From: Gonatopus flavifemur
Lineage: Eukaryota; Arthropoda; Insecta; Hymenoptera; Dryinidae
DNA length: 64,000 nucleotides
NCBI GenBank assembly: GCA_018340375.1
Contig: JAFFJZ010000004.1
Coordinates: 34,260,001-34,324,000, forward strand
Direction: 5' to 3'
Below are positions 12,406 to 23,267 of this stretch, piece after piece; the stretch's first letter is position 1; every line of letters starts with the position of its first letter. The translations under genes were made by a program, and so were the position numbers. The notes beneath the pieces were generated by a model. That model was not told the DNA's origin, made no database searches, and saw nothing but the letters and a program-made list of their open reading frames with translations.

Positions 12406-13880
12406 GGAATATTTTTCATATTAATGAATATATGTAAAAGATGAGATACACAGGTTTTCTTCCCTGTCTGATACGTTTTGTTTCTTTTCGATCGTTTGTG
12501 TATTTTTTGTACTCCGTCAAACGTTTAACTCATCCAAATATAATATTGTTGAGTGAAATCAGAAAAAAAAGTATTAGGTATAAGATTCCCCGAGTGGAAG
12601 GATGCGTGTGAGAGTGACGAGTTTCAACGGGCCCGCCGATACCGACTTCAATTTCTTTCCCGGCGCTGTCTCGTCACTCGTATTTTGGCTGGCTAAGAAT
12701 CCGCCACGATTGGCTTTGCCTACACTGAGAAAAATGTGTTTCGTGCCACGTCCGTTTTTTCCATAATCACGGTGAGGAACGTTCCCTCTCGAAAAAGTAT
12801 GTCGGTGTCCGGGACAGTGGATGTGTCTCCCCTTTTTTTGTGAATTCATATCTATAATTTTTTTTGTGGAAAAATATACCCAAGTGTTAATCACCCCTGG
12901 AGTTGTTCATATTGGAACCTCAACCCCTCTCCTCCCGTTCAACAGTCTTGAGGAGATACGCGGAAAAATATATACTACTTTTTCTCCTTTTGCTTGCTAA
13001 ATCAGAACCAGGAAGGTTTGTAAAATGGATTTTCACATAAAAATAAGGGCGATTCCGAATCAATAACTGAATTGTACTATATGCTACATAAAATTCCACG
13101 TTCAGAGTTCAAAACTTCAATCCTACCTATGACTCCTTCTACGATATTCGTAATCTTCCGTATTTTCATGTAAAAATTCATATTACAAATATTATATTCC
13201 TGTTTCTAGTTCACTAAGAAAGATAACAAGAGTTCTTATACTTTCAAGCGGCATTTTTCTCCTTATACCAACGTAAAAAACATTTTGTCTGTGAGACTTC
13301 TGTGTACTGAATTTATGGAACAGTCTACAATTTTCAAAGAATAATCTTCGATAGCAAAATACATGGAGTATCAAATATTATTTCCTGAAAATTTCAGACT
13401 GTCCCAGATGAAAAAGGTTGAAACAGATGAAACGTGAAAAACCTTTCAATTTCCGTTTCTTTTGCGCTTAGATACTGTTCCGTTTACTCGCGTCGCTCCA
13501 TTCGCTTCATTCGCTTCATTTCCACCAGGGGTTTCATAAATTCTATTTGGAGAAATCTTACAATAAAATATTCATTCGGATGATACGCTGGTATCCCCTT
13601 AATGAAATCTGATAAAATGTTTCTATTAGAGAATTCACTTTCAACTTGGAAATTTCTCGAAATTGTATACTATTCCGGAGAAATTTTAGAGTTCCTCGCT
13701 GAGACGGAGACCCTACTGCTGAATAAAGTGATTCTATACAACTAGGCTTGTGTTCCACAACTTTGCTCCCGTACTGTGAAATATCGGTTTTCTATGTCTT
13801 TCTGATCAACTGCACAAAGCTGTGCTGTTCATTTGACCAGCTGATACTGCTACACTGATATTCCGAGTATAATGGTGGAG
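12406..13880. other. No gene; possible MITE end at 12724
   Basis: A CACTGAGAAAAATGTG motif near 12724 resembles the end of the CAC-type MITEs elsewhere in the window, but no partner end was found. Remaining sequence is unassigned. Confidence 0.3.
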
Positions 13881-14043
13881 TATTATTACTTTCATCAGAA
13901 ATATTGGACGATACCGATACTGACGAGACGATACCGATACCGTGTCCAACGACACCGAGACGATACTCGCATCTGATAGTATTTCTCGATACCGAGACGA
14001 GACTTTCAAAGTATCGTCGGGAATCTCGTCTCGTGCACCCCTA
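13881..14043. repeat. GATACCGA-rich terminal fragment, hAT-like end
   Basis: Contains repeated CGATACCGATAC and CGAGACGA motifs and terminates in CGTGCACCCCTA. Ends of the form TAGGGGTGCA with such subterminal repeats are typical of some hAT elements. No left end was found, so this is a fragment. Confidence 0.4.
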
Positions 14044-14058
14044 TTCAACAGCTACTGG

Positions 14059-15676
14059 CAGGGTTGTGAATTGACATGTCAAAAGAGGTTTCCTACCTAA
14101 CTGGGTAAATTACTGTAGATTACATGTAAATTACATGTAAATTACACATGACTTAAGGTTTGTCCACACCATGCACGTAACCATAAACGTAAGCTACGTA
14201 AGAATGCGCAGACTTTTTACACGGCCTTCGCGCATCTATAATACATTTCCAAATTGGTGGCATTCAAAATTTTTGAGGTTATAATATTTTATAATTATAA
14301 GACTTCATGGACTTCGTTTTCAATACTAGGCATTTAAATTCTGCACATTTGGAATTCAAATAAAATCATTGAGCTTAATTGAATCTTTCAGTTATTATTG
14401 AGTGCCTTCCTTCCTCTAAAAAATTCTAGAAAAATGCCTCCAAAAAAACGACCTGAAGGGTTCGAAATTATTCAAGAAAATGATCAGGAAGTTGCATTTT
14501 GTAAAATGTGTGGAAAAACGTTGAAAAATACTGGTTTGAAGAGATTACAAATGCATAGGTTAGGATTGTTAGTAAGCATTCTATTTATTAACCATATATA
14601 TATATATATATAATTCCAATGTTATAAACATTATTATTGTTGTCAAATTTGAATATTTTTCAATTAATGATTATTATTAAAATTTATCAATTTCTGTATT
14701 GCATTTTTTCATCACTTTGTATTTATAGAAATGTTTACCCATTGGATTCAACAATACCTCTACTACATTCCTTAAAAAATATATCAACCATCGTGGATGA
14801 CTTTGAACATGTAAGCGATGATATTCAATCCCTCAATCTCATAAATGCAACTCTTTTATGCATTTATGGGAATCATACAAATAACATTTGTTTGTTACAG
14901 CAGAACGTTCCTGACTCTAACTTTGAAAGCATCAATGAAGCTTTAGGATATTTTTTTGTAGGATGTAATATTCCGTTTTCCGTTGTAGAATCTGTTCATT
15001 TCAAAAACTTTGTGTCATGTTTGAGACCATCTTATAAACCACCTTGTCGACTAACGCTATCAACCACAATTCTGAATAAAATACATAAAAAAATATTATC
15101 TGACAGAACTGAAGAACTTAAAAATACTGAATCAGTAGTATTAATTGATGGCTGGAAAAACTCTGCATCCAACACAAAACATATAGTTTGCACATTACAT
15201 AATGTGAATAACAAAAAACATATTCCTAGAATCATATGATATCACAGGAACTAGTGGAATGGCTAAAAACCTCCAAGGAATTGTTGAAAGTGCAACGAAG
15301 TTGGCAAAAAATTTATACAACACAACAGTATATGCAGTTGTTTCCGACAATGCTTCCCCAATGATAAGTATGGGAAAATCTGTCGACTTGTGGCATACTA
15401 CTTGTAATAGTCACAGCGCCAATTTATCAGCCAAGTCATTAGTTGATCATGAGTTCGCAATGAAAGTCCAGGATTTGTTAAAAGAATTTAAAACTTCTGC
15501 AGCAGAAAAAGAAATAAAGGATAGAGGAGGAAGTAAAATGATATTGGCTTGCGAAACAAGGTGGTGCAGCTACCGTGATGCGTTCAAATGTGCTTTGAAG
15601 AATTTAGAATACATGAAAGCAGCAGTCAAAGATTCCACACTAAGATTGAAAGAAGAAAACCAATCTTTGTTAGAAA
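14059..15676 (+). mobile_element. hAT transposon, 3' part lost
   Basis: The proposed left end is CAGGGTTGTGAATTG at 14059, followed by subterminal TTACATGTAAATTAC repeats and a transposase pseudogene. Coding similarity stops exactly where a CCCTGGTTA-ended element begins at 15677. No right end or C-terminal dimerisation domain was found downstream, so the 3' half was deleted or lies outside the window. Confidence 0.7.
14434..15676 (+). pseudogene. hAT-family transposase with BED zinc finger, truncated
   Basis: Exon 1 (14434-14558) starts at an ATG, is lysine-rich, and has a BED-type finger (CKMCGKTLKNTGLKRLQMHR). A GT-AG intron of 170 nt (14559-14728) keeps the frame when spliced, joining AG to A to make Arg. 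Exon 2 carries DUF659/hAT-like phrases: FFVGCNIPFSVVES, LRPSYKPPCRLTLS, LIDGWKNS, AVVSDNASPM, CNSHSANL, CETRWCSYRDAF. These cover the first catalytic regions of an RNase-H-like hAT core. A one-base insertion near 15233 breaks the frame after HIPRII. The frame resumes as DITGTSGMAKN. The protein ends abruptly near ENQSLLE, without the hAT C-terminal dimerisation segment. It would have acted in the nucleus to cut and rejoin transposon ends. It is inactive as it stands. Confidence 0.8.
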
Positions 15677-15944
15677 CCCTGGTTAAAAGAAACGATTGAT
15701 TCCGACCAAATACTATTGATCAATCGACTAATCGGAATGAATCAGAACATTGTGCAGTCGAAATGCTGATTGAATCCAATCGGATCACTGCCATGGGCTA
15801 TCTTGTTCATGAATAGGAAAAGAAGCGAGTATGACTGATGGATTGAATAGGCTCCAATGTGTATGAGAACGATAAGCTTCGATTACACTGAATCGCAATC
15901 GATTCAGGCATTTGAGAATCTTATTCAATGAGATTGTATCAGCA

Positions 15945-16640
15945 TTTTGACAGTTGGGTATCATGTACTGAATCCGGGTGATAACGAATGAACTTGATGA
16001 GAATGAATCCGCGTTGGCACATGGGTTTGGGTTTGACGGTCAGTGATATTGACATAGTTATCCCAATAGGATTCAATAGGTGTTTCGCTGATTCATTGAA
16101 GAGTTCCAATCAGCAAGTGGCCGGTTAATTTAAACCAAATTGAATTGGAATCGATGAGTGGATTCACAGGGCAACGCAGGGCCTCTCAATCGGATCCTAC
16201 AGGTTTTTTCATGATTCGGATCGTGATTAACAAACAAGATCCCACGAACGTTTTGCTGCGATTTGAATGGGTTCAATGAGGCATCCAATGATTCGATGAA
16301 TGAGACTCCATCTGCATTTGAATGGTAAAATATCACATACTGAATCTGTGTGATGACCTAAGAACTCAATGAGAATCAATGTGAGTTGTTAAATGGTTTT
16401 GGGTTGGATGGTGAGTGATATTCACATAGTCATCCCAATAGGATGCAATAGGTGTTTCGCTGATTCATTGGGGAGTTCCAATGAGCAAGTGGCTGGTTAA
16501 TTAAGACCAAATTGAATTGGAATCTATGAGTGGATTCACAAGGCAACGCAGGGCCTCTCTAACAGATCCAATACGTTTTATCATGATTCGGATCGGGATT
16601 GACAACCAAGATCCCACAAACGTTTTGCTGCGATTTGAAT
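15945..16640. repeat. Two-unit tandem repeat, period 372 bp
   Basis: Anchors TGTTTCGCTGATTCATTG at 16081 and 16453, and GGTTAATT at 16123 and 16495, are both 372 bp apart. Similarity spans nearly the whole unit. Both units contain GGCAACGCAGGGCCTCTC and AACGTTTTGCTGCGATTTGA. Confidence 0.85.
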
Positions 16641-16644
16641 CGTG

Positions 16645-16820
16645 GTACGACGGAGAAGCAGCGTGGAGGCAACGGAGAAATGTCAGCACAAAAGCACGGC
16701 CTGGAAATTCCTCCGTTACTTCTACGCTGCCTGTTCGTTGTACCACGCTGTATCCACTGCTCCCTTTCTTCTCCCTTTATTCCACGGAGAAGCCACGTGA
16801 TTCATCGGTGACTGTCGCGT
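16645..16820. repeat. GC-rich segment related to the 63.5-kb minisatellite
   Basis: Phrases such as GGAGGCAACGGAGAA and ACGGAGAAATGTCAGCA resemble sequence at 63430-63700. Open frames here are by-products of composition. Confidence 0.4.
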
Positions 16821-16894
16821 ATGGGTGATGACACTCCTTTTATATTACTTCACGGAGCCAATGGACGTGTAATCAAATTTTCAATGTTCCGCAG

Positions 16895-17060
16895 CAGAGC
16901 TGCCAGGTGGGCATTGCCGTTCAGGGGAATAGTACCCCTACTATCGTTCATGTACATATTCTCACCACCACTCGGAATCTTTACACACATGTAACTTACA
17001 TACACGGGACGATAGTAGGGTACACTTCCGCTCTGCGGGAATACCCATCTGGCAGTTCTG
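16895..17060. mobile_element. hAT-type MITE with perfect 8-bp duplication
   Basis: A 166-bp palindromic element. The left end is CAGAGCTGCCAG and the right end CTGGCAGTTCTG. Inverted similarity extends inward through the CCTACTATCG/CGATAGTAGG centre. Flanks are TTCCGCAG at 16887-16894 and 17061-17068. CAG ends plus an 8-bp duplication identify a hAT non-autonomous element. Confidence 0.85.
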
Positions 17061-17229
17061 TTCCGCAGTAACTTCCATTGGAAACTCAGTATGTTCCTCG
17101 GGCAAAATGATCACATAGTGAATTCAACTATTTCTTTCCGTGCTAGAAAGCACAGAAGATCCACGAACATCGATTCGATTATTCATTCAATGAAATCATG
17201 ATATATCTGCATGTTGTTGGTAATCAATC

Positions 17230-17928
17230 ACTCACGTTTTCCCTCAAACGCTTCAATACGCTCACGTAATATTCCTTATTCATTGTCTGACCTGGTGGGA
17301 GAAATTCGGAGTGGACCACACCACGGCAATCGAAGAAAACAGTCAACAAAACCTTGATTTTAGATCGACTCGGTCGCGGTTTTTCAGGTTTTGACTCGTC
17401 TGAAAAGCGCCATTCCGATGATTGTTGGTTAGTTTCGATGTCATATTCATAGACCCATGTTTCGTCACCGGTAATGATGCCTTCGATAACATTTTGGCCC
17501 AAAGAGAGCATTTGTTTAGCAACATCAATGCCATGCTGTTTCTGCAACAAATTCAACACTCTCGGCACAAGCCGTGCTTCAACTCGTCTCATGGCCAAAA
17601 TATTGTGCATAACGTTCTGCACCGATCCGAACGAGACACCAAGATCGAATGCTATCTCCCTAATGCTCACACGACGATTTGCGAGGACGATTTCTTCAAT
17701 TTTATCAATATTTTCGTCAGTGATACTGGTGGATGGACGACCGGAACGAGGCAAATCATCAACCACAATACGACCTGCTTTGAACTCTTTGTACCACTCG
17801 TACGCTTGTGTTTTCGACATCATCGAGTCCCCGTAGGTTTCTGTTAACATCTTCAACGCTTCCGTACATGAAATTTGGTTAAAAACACAAAATTTTAGAC
17901 AAACTCTTTGCTCAACCAAATTTGACAT
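17230..17928 (-). pseudogene. Mariner transposase, N-terminal part
   Basis: The likely start is the Met of MSNLVEQRVCLKFCVFNQIS, the usual mariner beginning; an upstream in-frame Met at 17952 is probably not used. Visible parts are the N-terminal helix-turn-helix (ALKMLTETYGDSMMSKTQAY), the YEWYKEFKAGR and PRSGRPSTS segments, a second helix-turn-helix (SIREIAFDLGVSFGSV) and the first catalytic Asp in ITGDETWVYEYD. The reading frame is open to RLRENV, then leaves similarity. The second and third catalytic Asp are missing, so no active enzyme can be made. The family is known for TA-targeted cut-and-paste transposition. Confidence 0.85.
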
Positions 17929-18122
17929 TGCGGAATTCGCAGAGCACAACAAACACTGACTCGTTTACAAGGCAACACGCACTAACTTCTGACGAATGAG
18001 GCGCAAACAGACATTTGAGCGCTCAATAACAGATGAAATAACATGGAAAACAAAAGATTCCGACAATATCCCAAGCGCGGTTTGTTTGAATAGAGAATTC
18101 CGAGTACTTTTCGATCAGAAGG
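17230..18122 (-). mobile_element. Mariner fragment, 3' half missing
   Basis: Holds a minus-strand mariner transposase N-terminal half. The proposed 5' end is the complement of CCTTCTGATCGAAAAGTAC, next to TA at 18123-18124, in the form of a mariner inverted repeat. The coding sequence breaks off near 17230, and the opposite inverted repeat is absent. Confidence 0.65.
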
Positions 18123-18224
18123 TATATAATACTTTTTAGGGTGTTCAGTGTGGTTTAGATTTCGTATATTAATATGACTCATTGAATAAGATACAATCCA
18201 ATCGGCTATACCATGATCGGATCC

Positions 18225-19740
18225 GATTGAGTAGTAGAACCTCTCTTTAATAGAATTTCATTCGTCTACAGATTTTCTGAGTCGACTAAACCTCCATTGA
18301 ATCCGATTGAGTCAATTGGGCGATTCCTGTTCACAACTTAGTTGCAATAGTATACCTTGTATATCAGCATCTCAGTATGATTCCCATCCTCTATCGTGAT
18401 ATGAACCAGTGAACTATAGAATACTATAGAATCCAATTGGTCATGTCTCTATCGAATCCGATTGAGTAGTACAGTCTATCTTTGATGAAATTTTATTCGC
18501 AAACAGATGCTGTGAATCGGCTAATTGCCCATTGGATCCGATTGGGTCAGTTGTGTGATTTCTTTTTACAACTCATTTTGAATAGTGTAATTTGCAAAAC
18601 CATGTTTTGGCGTGATATTATTGTGTATCGTCATATGACTCATTGATTACGATAGAATTCAATCCATCGTACCCGTAGCGAATCCGGTTCAGTACTAGAG
18701 TCTGTCTCTGAAGAACTTTGATTCACAAACAAATGTTTTGGATCGGTTGAACCCTCATTGGATCCACTTGGGTCAGTCGTGCGATTCCTCTTTATAGCTC
18801 ATTGTGAACAGTACCGTTTGCATGATCAGTGTTTCGGTATGCTTCCCATTCTACATCTTAATATAACTTCACGAGTACGATAGAATCCAGTCGGTCATAT
18901 CCCTATTGGATCCGATTGAGTAGTAGACCCGATCTCTGGGAAAATTTCATTCGCCTACAAATGTTTAGAATCAGCTCGGCCCCCATTACATCCCATTGGG
19001 TGAATCATGAGATTGCTGTTCGCGAAACACTCAGAATAGTGTACCTCATATATTAGCGTCTCAGTGTGATTTGCATTTCATACCGTGATGCGGCTCAAAG
19101 AATACGAAAGAATGTCATTGGTCATACCACTATCGAATCCGATTGAGTAGTAGATCCTACACTGATAAAGGTCCACTCGGTTCCAGATGTTTCAAAATGA
19201 CTGAACGCTCATCGAATCCGACCGGGTAAATGAGGTGATTCCTGTGTACAACTCACTTGCAGAAGTGCACCTTGTATATCAGTAGCTGAGCGTGATTTCC
19301 ATCCCGTATCGTAATGTAAATCATTAAATACTATAGAACGCTATTGGCCATGTTCTTATCAAATCCGATTGAGTAGTAGCGCCTATTTCTGATAGAATTC
19401 CAGTCGCCTACAGATTTTTTGGATCGGCTACATCCCTATTGAATCCGATGCGGTCAATTGTGCAATTCATTGAATATTATAACATTCAATCGTTCATTAT
19501 CATATCGAAACCCATTGAGAAACAGAGCCCATTCCTGATGGAACCTCACTCGCTCAGAGAGATTTAGAATCAGCAAAACACTCATTGACTCCGACTGGGT
19601 GAATACTTTCAACCTCAGTTGAATCTACCTTGAAAAAATGAAAAATTGCATATCAGTATTACAGTGAGTTCTGAGTCTCAATCGTATCATGAATCACTGA
19701 ATACTGTAGAATCGAATCAGCTATTCTCCCAGTGAATCTG
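18225..19740. repeat. Tandem satellite, period ~227 bp, about six units
   Basis: The anchor GATTGAGTAGTAG or a close variant occurs at 18225, 18460, 18686, 18914, 19141 and 19367, with spacings of 235, 226, 228, 227 and 226 bp. Units also share GATTCCTGTTCACAACT-like and CTTGTATATCAG-like segments. Copies are diverged, so the array is old. It lies within element A. Confidence 0.85.
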
Positions 19741-20050
19741 ATTTCGAATATACAGCCCTTTGACAATATTTTTAACTGGAAAAACTTTCAACGAATCAAA
19801 TTCGCTCACAACGTTCAAATTCCCTATTCATTGCGATTCCTCAACTTCGTACATCTACCAATTGATTCTCAAGTATTTATATTGGTTGATTCGTTGGCAT
19901 GCTCAATCAATCCAAATGTATTCAATCGGGATATCGACTGCACAATGTTCTGATTCAATCTCATTCATTTCTCATTGCCACCATCCCCCGTTTATATTGT
20001 TCTTTCCCCTATTCAATCTCAATCAAATCCCACGATGAGTTCATCAAGGA

Positions 20051-20570
20051 TTCTGTATGAATTCTGATGATTCCATGTGGGTAGTTACGTTTTTTTCTCT
20101 ATACGCGTTTCAATTTTGATGATTTTCTTCGTACTTCGAACCGCTGTTATTAAAAAAGTGATAAGTTTTTTCTCAGAATGAAAAAAGCAGTAGAATGTAG
20201 AATTTCTCCACGATAAAAATGATATGAAATACCCATTTTCGTCAAAAATGCGACTTACGGTCATTTTGCTTTGGACAGCAATATTCATTGTGAATGTTTT
20301 GAATTCAAAATGAACTTTCAATGAACAACTTAATGTCCAGAAAGAATTCATACCGAGATTTCCTAATGAATTCTGCGGGTATTCAATACGACTTCATTTT
20401 GAATTCAAAATATCCGTAATGAATAAATATTGATTATTAGCATGGCGAAGCTATTCGAGAGCTCTTCAAGAAGTTTTTATAAATTCAAATTGATCATTTG
20501 TGCTGGCTGAGTGATTACACTAATTATTTCATGGCAAACGTCACTAATTATTTCATCGCAGTGAGGAAAA
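20051..20570. other. No gene recognised
   Basis: AT-rich sequence with short frames only. A direct repeat of CACTAATTATTTCAT near 20520-20560 is the only local feature. Confidence 0.35.
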
Positions 20571-20572
20571 AA

Positions 20573-21003
20573 TTCTTGAAGAGTTACGTTTGGAGCACAG
20601 CATTATATGGTTGCGAAACTTGAACAATTGGGAAAACGGACCAACGAAGACTTGAAGCTTTTGAAATGTGGTGTTATAGAAGGATACTCAGAATAAGTGG
20701 ATAGAGAAAGTAAAAAATGAAGAAATACTTGAGAAGGTGAATGAAAAAAGAAGTCTTTCGAGACATGTCGTGAAAAGAAGAAGTAATCTGATAGGACACA
20801 CATTAAGGCATGATAGCTTATTGAAAACAATATTGGAAGGGAAAATGAAAGCTGAAACACGAAAAGGTAGACCTAGATTAAGTTATATGAAGCAAATTAT
20901 ACAAGATAAGGGTTGTCGTAGATATGTAGAGATTAAGCATTCAGCGGATAAGAGACGGGGTTGGAGGATTTCATCCAACCAGTTATAAGACTGATGATTT
21001 CGT
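20573..21003 (+). pseudogene. Non-LTR retrotransposon reverse transcriptase, C-terminal end
   Basis: The translated pieces YVWSTALYGCET, RRLEAFEMWCYRRILRIS, NEEILEKVNEKRSL, LIGHTLRHDSLLKTILEGK and KGRPRLSYMKQI are the well-known C-terminal segment of insect endonuclease/reverse-transcriptase retrotransposons. A TGA replaces the Trp after GCET, and a one-base loss near 20699 shifts the frame before IEKVKNEE. Downstream, TGATGATGATG-like repeats near 21000 fit a 3' tail. This is a 5'-truncated dead copy. The exact clade cannot be named from this part alone. Confidence 0.8.
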
Positions 21004-22436
21004 GATGATGATGGAACGTAACTATTGTAACTAATCAAAATAGTAATTTCCACAATCAATATTATCATTCATACTACGAAGTAGTGGAACTCATTATCAG
21101 TCATATTGAGTCCTTTCCCCACTATACCAATCGTAATTCCAACCATTTTTTTCTCTGAGTAGAAGAATCGTATTTTGTAATCTTCCCAGTAAATATAACA
21201 TTTCAAATAGAGATGGTCTGGATTGAGGGTTTTTCGCATAACCGGATATCGGTTATTGTGGGATATTGGAAATCCGGGTAATCGGATACCGGATAATTCG
21301 AAGCACAACTATGCGGCCGGATACCGGAGAATTCCCGAATAATATTGTTTTTAGTATTATGGACTCCACACCGGAGCGAGTTCTCACCAAACTAATCATT
21401 TGAATAAGATTCAAGTGCCTGAATGCCCGAACAATGTTCCAAAAACATTTGAGCAGTTCGCTTGAATGACGACTCAAGTCGTCGCATAAAAAAGCAAGTT
21501 GAAGATTATGTACGTGATATCAGCTTGGAAACGGGTGAAACCTAGCTACTTTTCGATTACATGATAAAATGATGAGACTCGACAACGAATTTCCACTATC
21601 TATGAACCCATTAATTGATATTGATATTTTGTTATAAACAATCAAATGGTTGTTGACTTAGGATATTCTTTCGGCGGTCAACTAAGATGGTGTTGAAAAG
21701 ATTCTATCTCGATGAATGAAATGGACATGAGTCGATTTCTAATCCTAAATCTCCTGCTCATTTCAGTGGAATATACCATTCATTATGGTAAGAAACAGTA
21801 ATAACCTAATGATTGGGATTTTGTCACACGCAAATCAATTGTGGTTTTCTCGATACGCCAATATTCCCGAAAAGTTGGTTTCTCGATGGAATTATGTAAT
21901 CGAATTTCAAAATGACTTCCATAGAATTTGTTCAAGTGGTTATAACAAATTTTTTGATGACAGAATGATGTGTGAATATCCTAGAAGAGGAATTATCGAC
22001 TTTCGGTACTTGGTTGTTCCTTTCTGCTGGAGGCACCTACTTCAAACTTCGATTTAGCACTTGAAATCTCTTCCCAAGCGGCACACGGATGTTTCAGATG
22101 TGATATGAACATGCTTAGAACCTCCAAATGAGACTGTTTCAGATAATCACCTTCTATGCATGTCCATAGGATACTGCATGCATCATAATTCTCCCTGGTG
22201 CTGCTTGGGTTGCTTATCTATCAAATATGATGGTATTCCATAAACCTCAAATAGATGTTCATGAACCTCATAATATGTGCGGTTTTGCAAACAGCCTAAG
22301 TCGACTTACGTCGTTATTCAAGCGAACGGGTCATTTGTGGAGCTTGGGGAACTTCTGAATTTTTGAACCTAATGAATAATTGAATTTCAACACAATCTGG
22401 CTGAAAAAATGGGTGCAATATCACATTTAGTCACTA
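21004..22436. other. Unassigned stretch with a CCGGATA-rich patch
   Basis: Around 21230-21330 the motifs GGATATCGG, GGATACCGG and CCGGGTAATCGG recur in both orientations, like subterminal repeats of a DNA transposon, but no ends were found. The rest has short frames only. Sequence around 22090-22330 shares CATGCATAG-type phrases with 41.9-42.1 kb. Confidence 0.3.
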
Positions 22437-22733
22437 CACTGACAGAAAAATGAACTGGTTGGATTATTCGTGGTCGCAATAATTTGAAATCCGGTTCGAT
22501 TCACCAGGAAATGTGATTGTGATGTCCAGGAAAAGTGGTTGAAGCCGGAATTCACTCTATTTTCCAGGTTAAAAAAACCAGATGTTTTTCTTCGTGCGAT
22601 AACCGAAACATATAGTTAATTTTAGCTTCAACCACTTTTTCTGGATTTCACAATCACATTCCCTGGTGGATTGAACCAGATTCCAAGTTATTGCGACTAC
22701 GAATGTTTCAACCAGGTCGTTTTTCTGTCAGTG
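22437..22733. mobile_element. Palindromic MITE, CACTG ends, TA duplication
   Basis: A 297-bp unit starting CACTGACAGAAAAATGAACTG and ending ...TTTTTCTGTCAGTG, flanked by TA. The arms include AGGAAATGTGATTGTGATGTCCAG and its inverted partner. The central region is short and no coding sequence is present. Confidence 0.85.
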
Positions 22734-23267
22734 TATTTGAACATTTTTGAATGTAGAAATTTTCACATGATACAATGAGGCTTGAATAATACTTCAAGTT
22801 CAAAATTTTTTTGAAAAATCACAATTGATTTCTTTCTATTACTATACTTATGTGTTGGGATATTTATTATTGAATTATTTGATAACACATTAATTTATTT
22901 CGGTAATTTTATCATATTGCTTACAAAGGATTTACATTGAACTATCGAACTATTTGATTCATTGACTTCACATTTCTATGTCCATGTGTAGATTCGGCTC
23001 AACTGCAATGGGATAATAGTGGTGAAATTTTGGATCTGAGTTATCAACATATTTACACACTTTTAAGCGTTTAAAAAGTGACTACACGATTTAAACACTG
23101 TAAGTGCATTGGAATAAAACACATGAATTTGCAGTGTAATTCCACACCGCACAAGAGTTCCCGTTATGCTAATCGATATGTATTCATTATGGATATTTTG
23201 AATTTAAAATGAACTCTTGAAGAACAACCTATTGTTCAGAAAGAATTCATATCACAGCCAAACATTA
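22734..23267. other. No gene recognised
   Basis: AT-rich sequence preceding a mariner insertion. Confidence 0.35.

Larger units (their letters stand above)
15677..20050. mobile_element. Large CCCTGGT-ended element A (left end only) with satellite-like interior
   Basis: The left end CCCTGGTTAAAAGAAACG at 15677 matches the end of the 5.6-kb element at 27944 and interrupts the hAT transposase frame. The interior consists of degenerate GATTGAATCCGAT-type phrases and tandem arrays at 15945-16640 and 18225-19740. Later insertions are a hAT MITE and a mariner fragment. I found no matching right end, so 20050 is only where this sequence style fades out. Confidence 0.55.

Noticed and set aside
17343..17847. 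Plus-strand open frames over the mariner fragment
   Set aside because: They are antisense shadows of the minus-strand transposase, which has clear family motifs.
18225..19740. CRISPR array
   Set aside because: Units are ~227 bp and repeat along their length, without short identical repeats and unique spacers; the context is eukaryotic.
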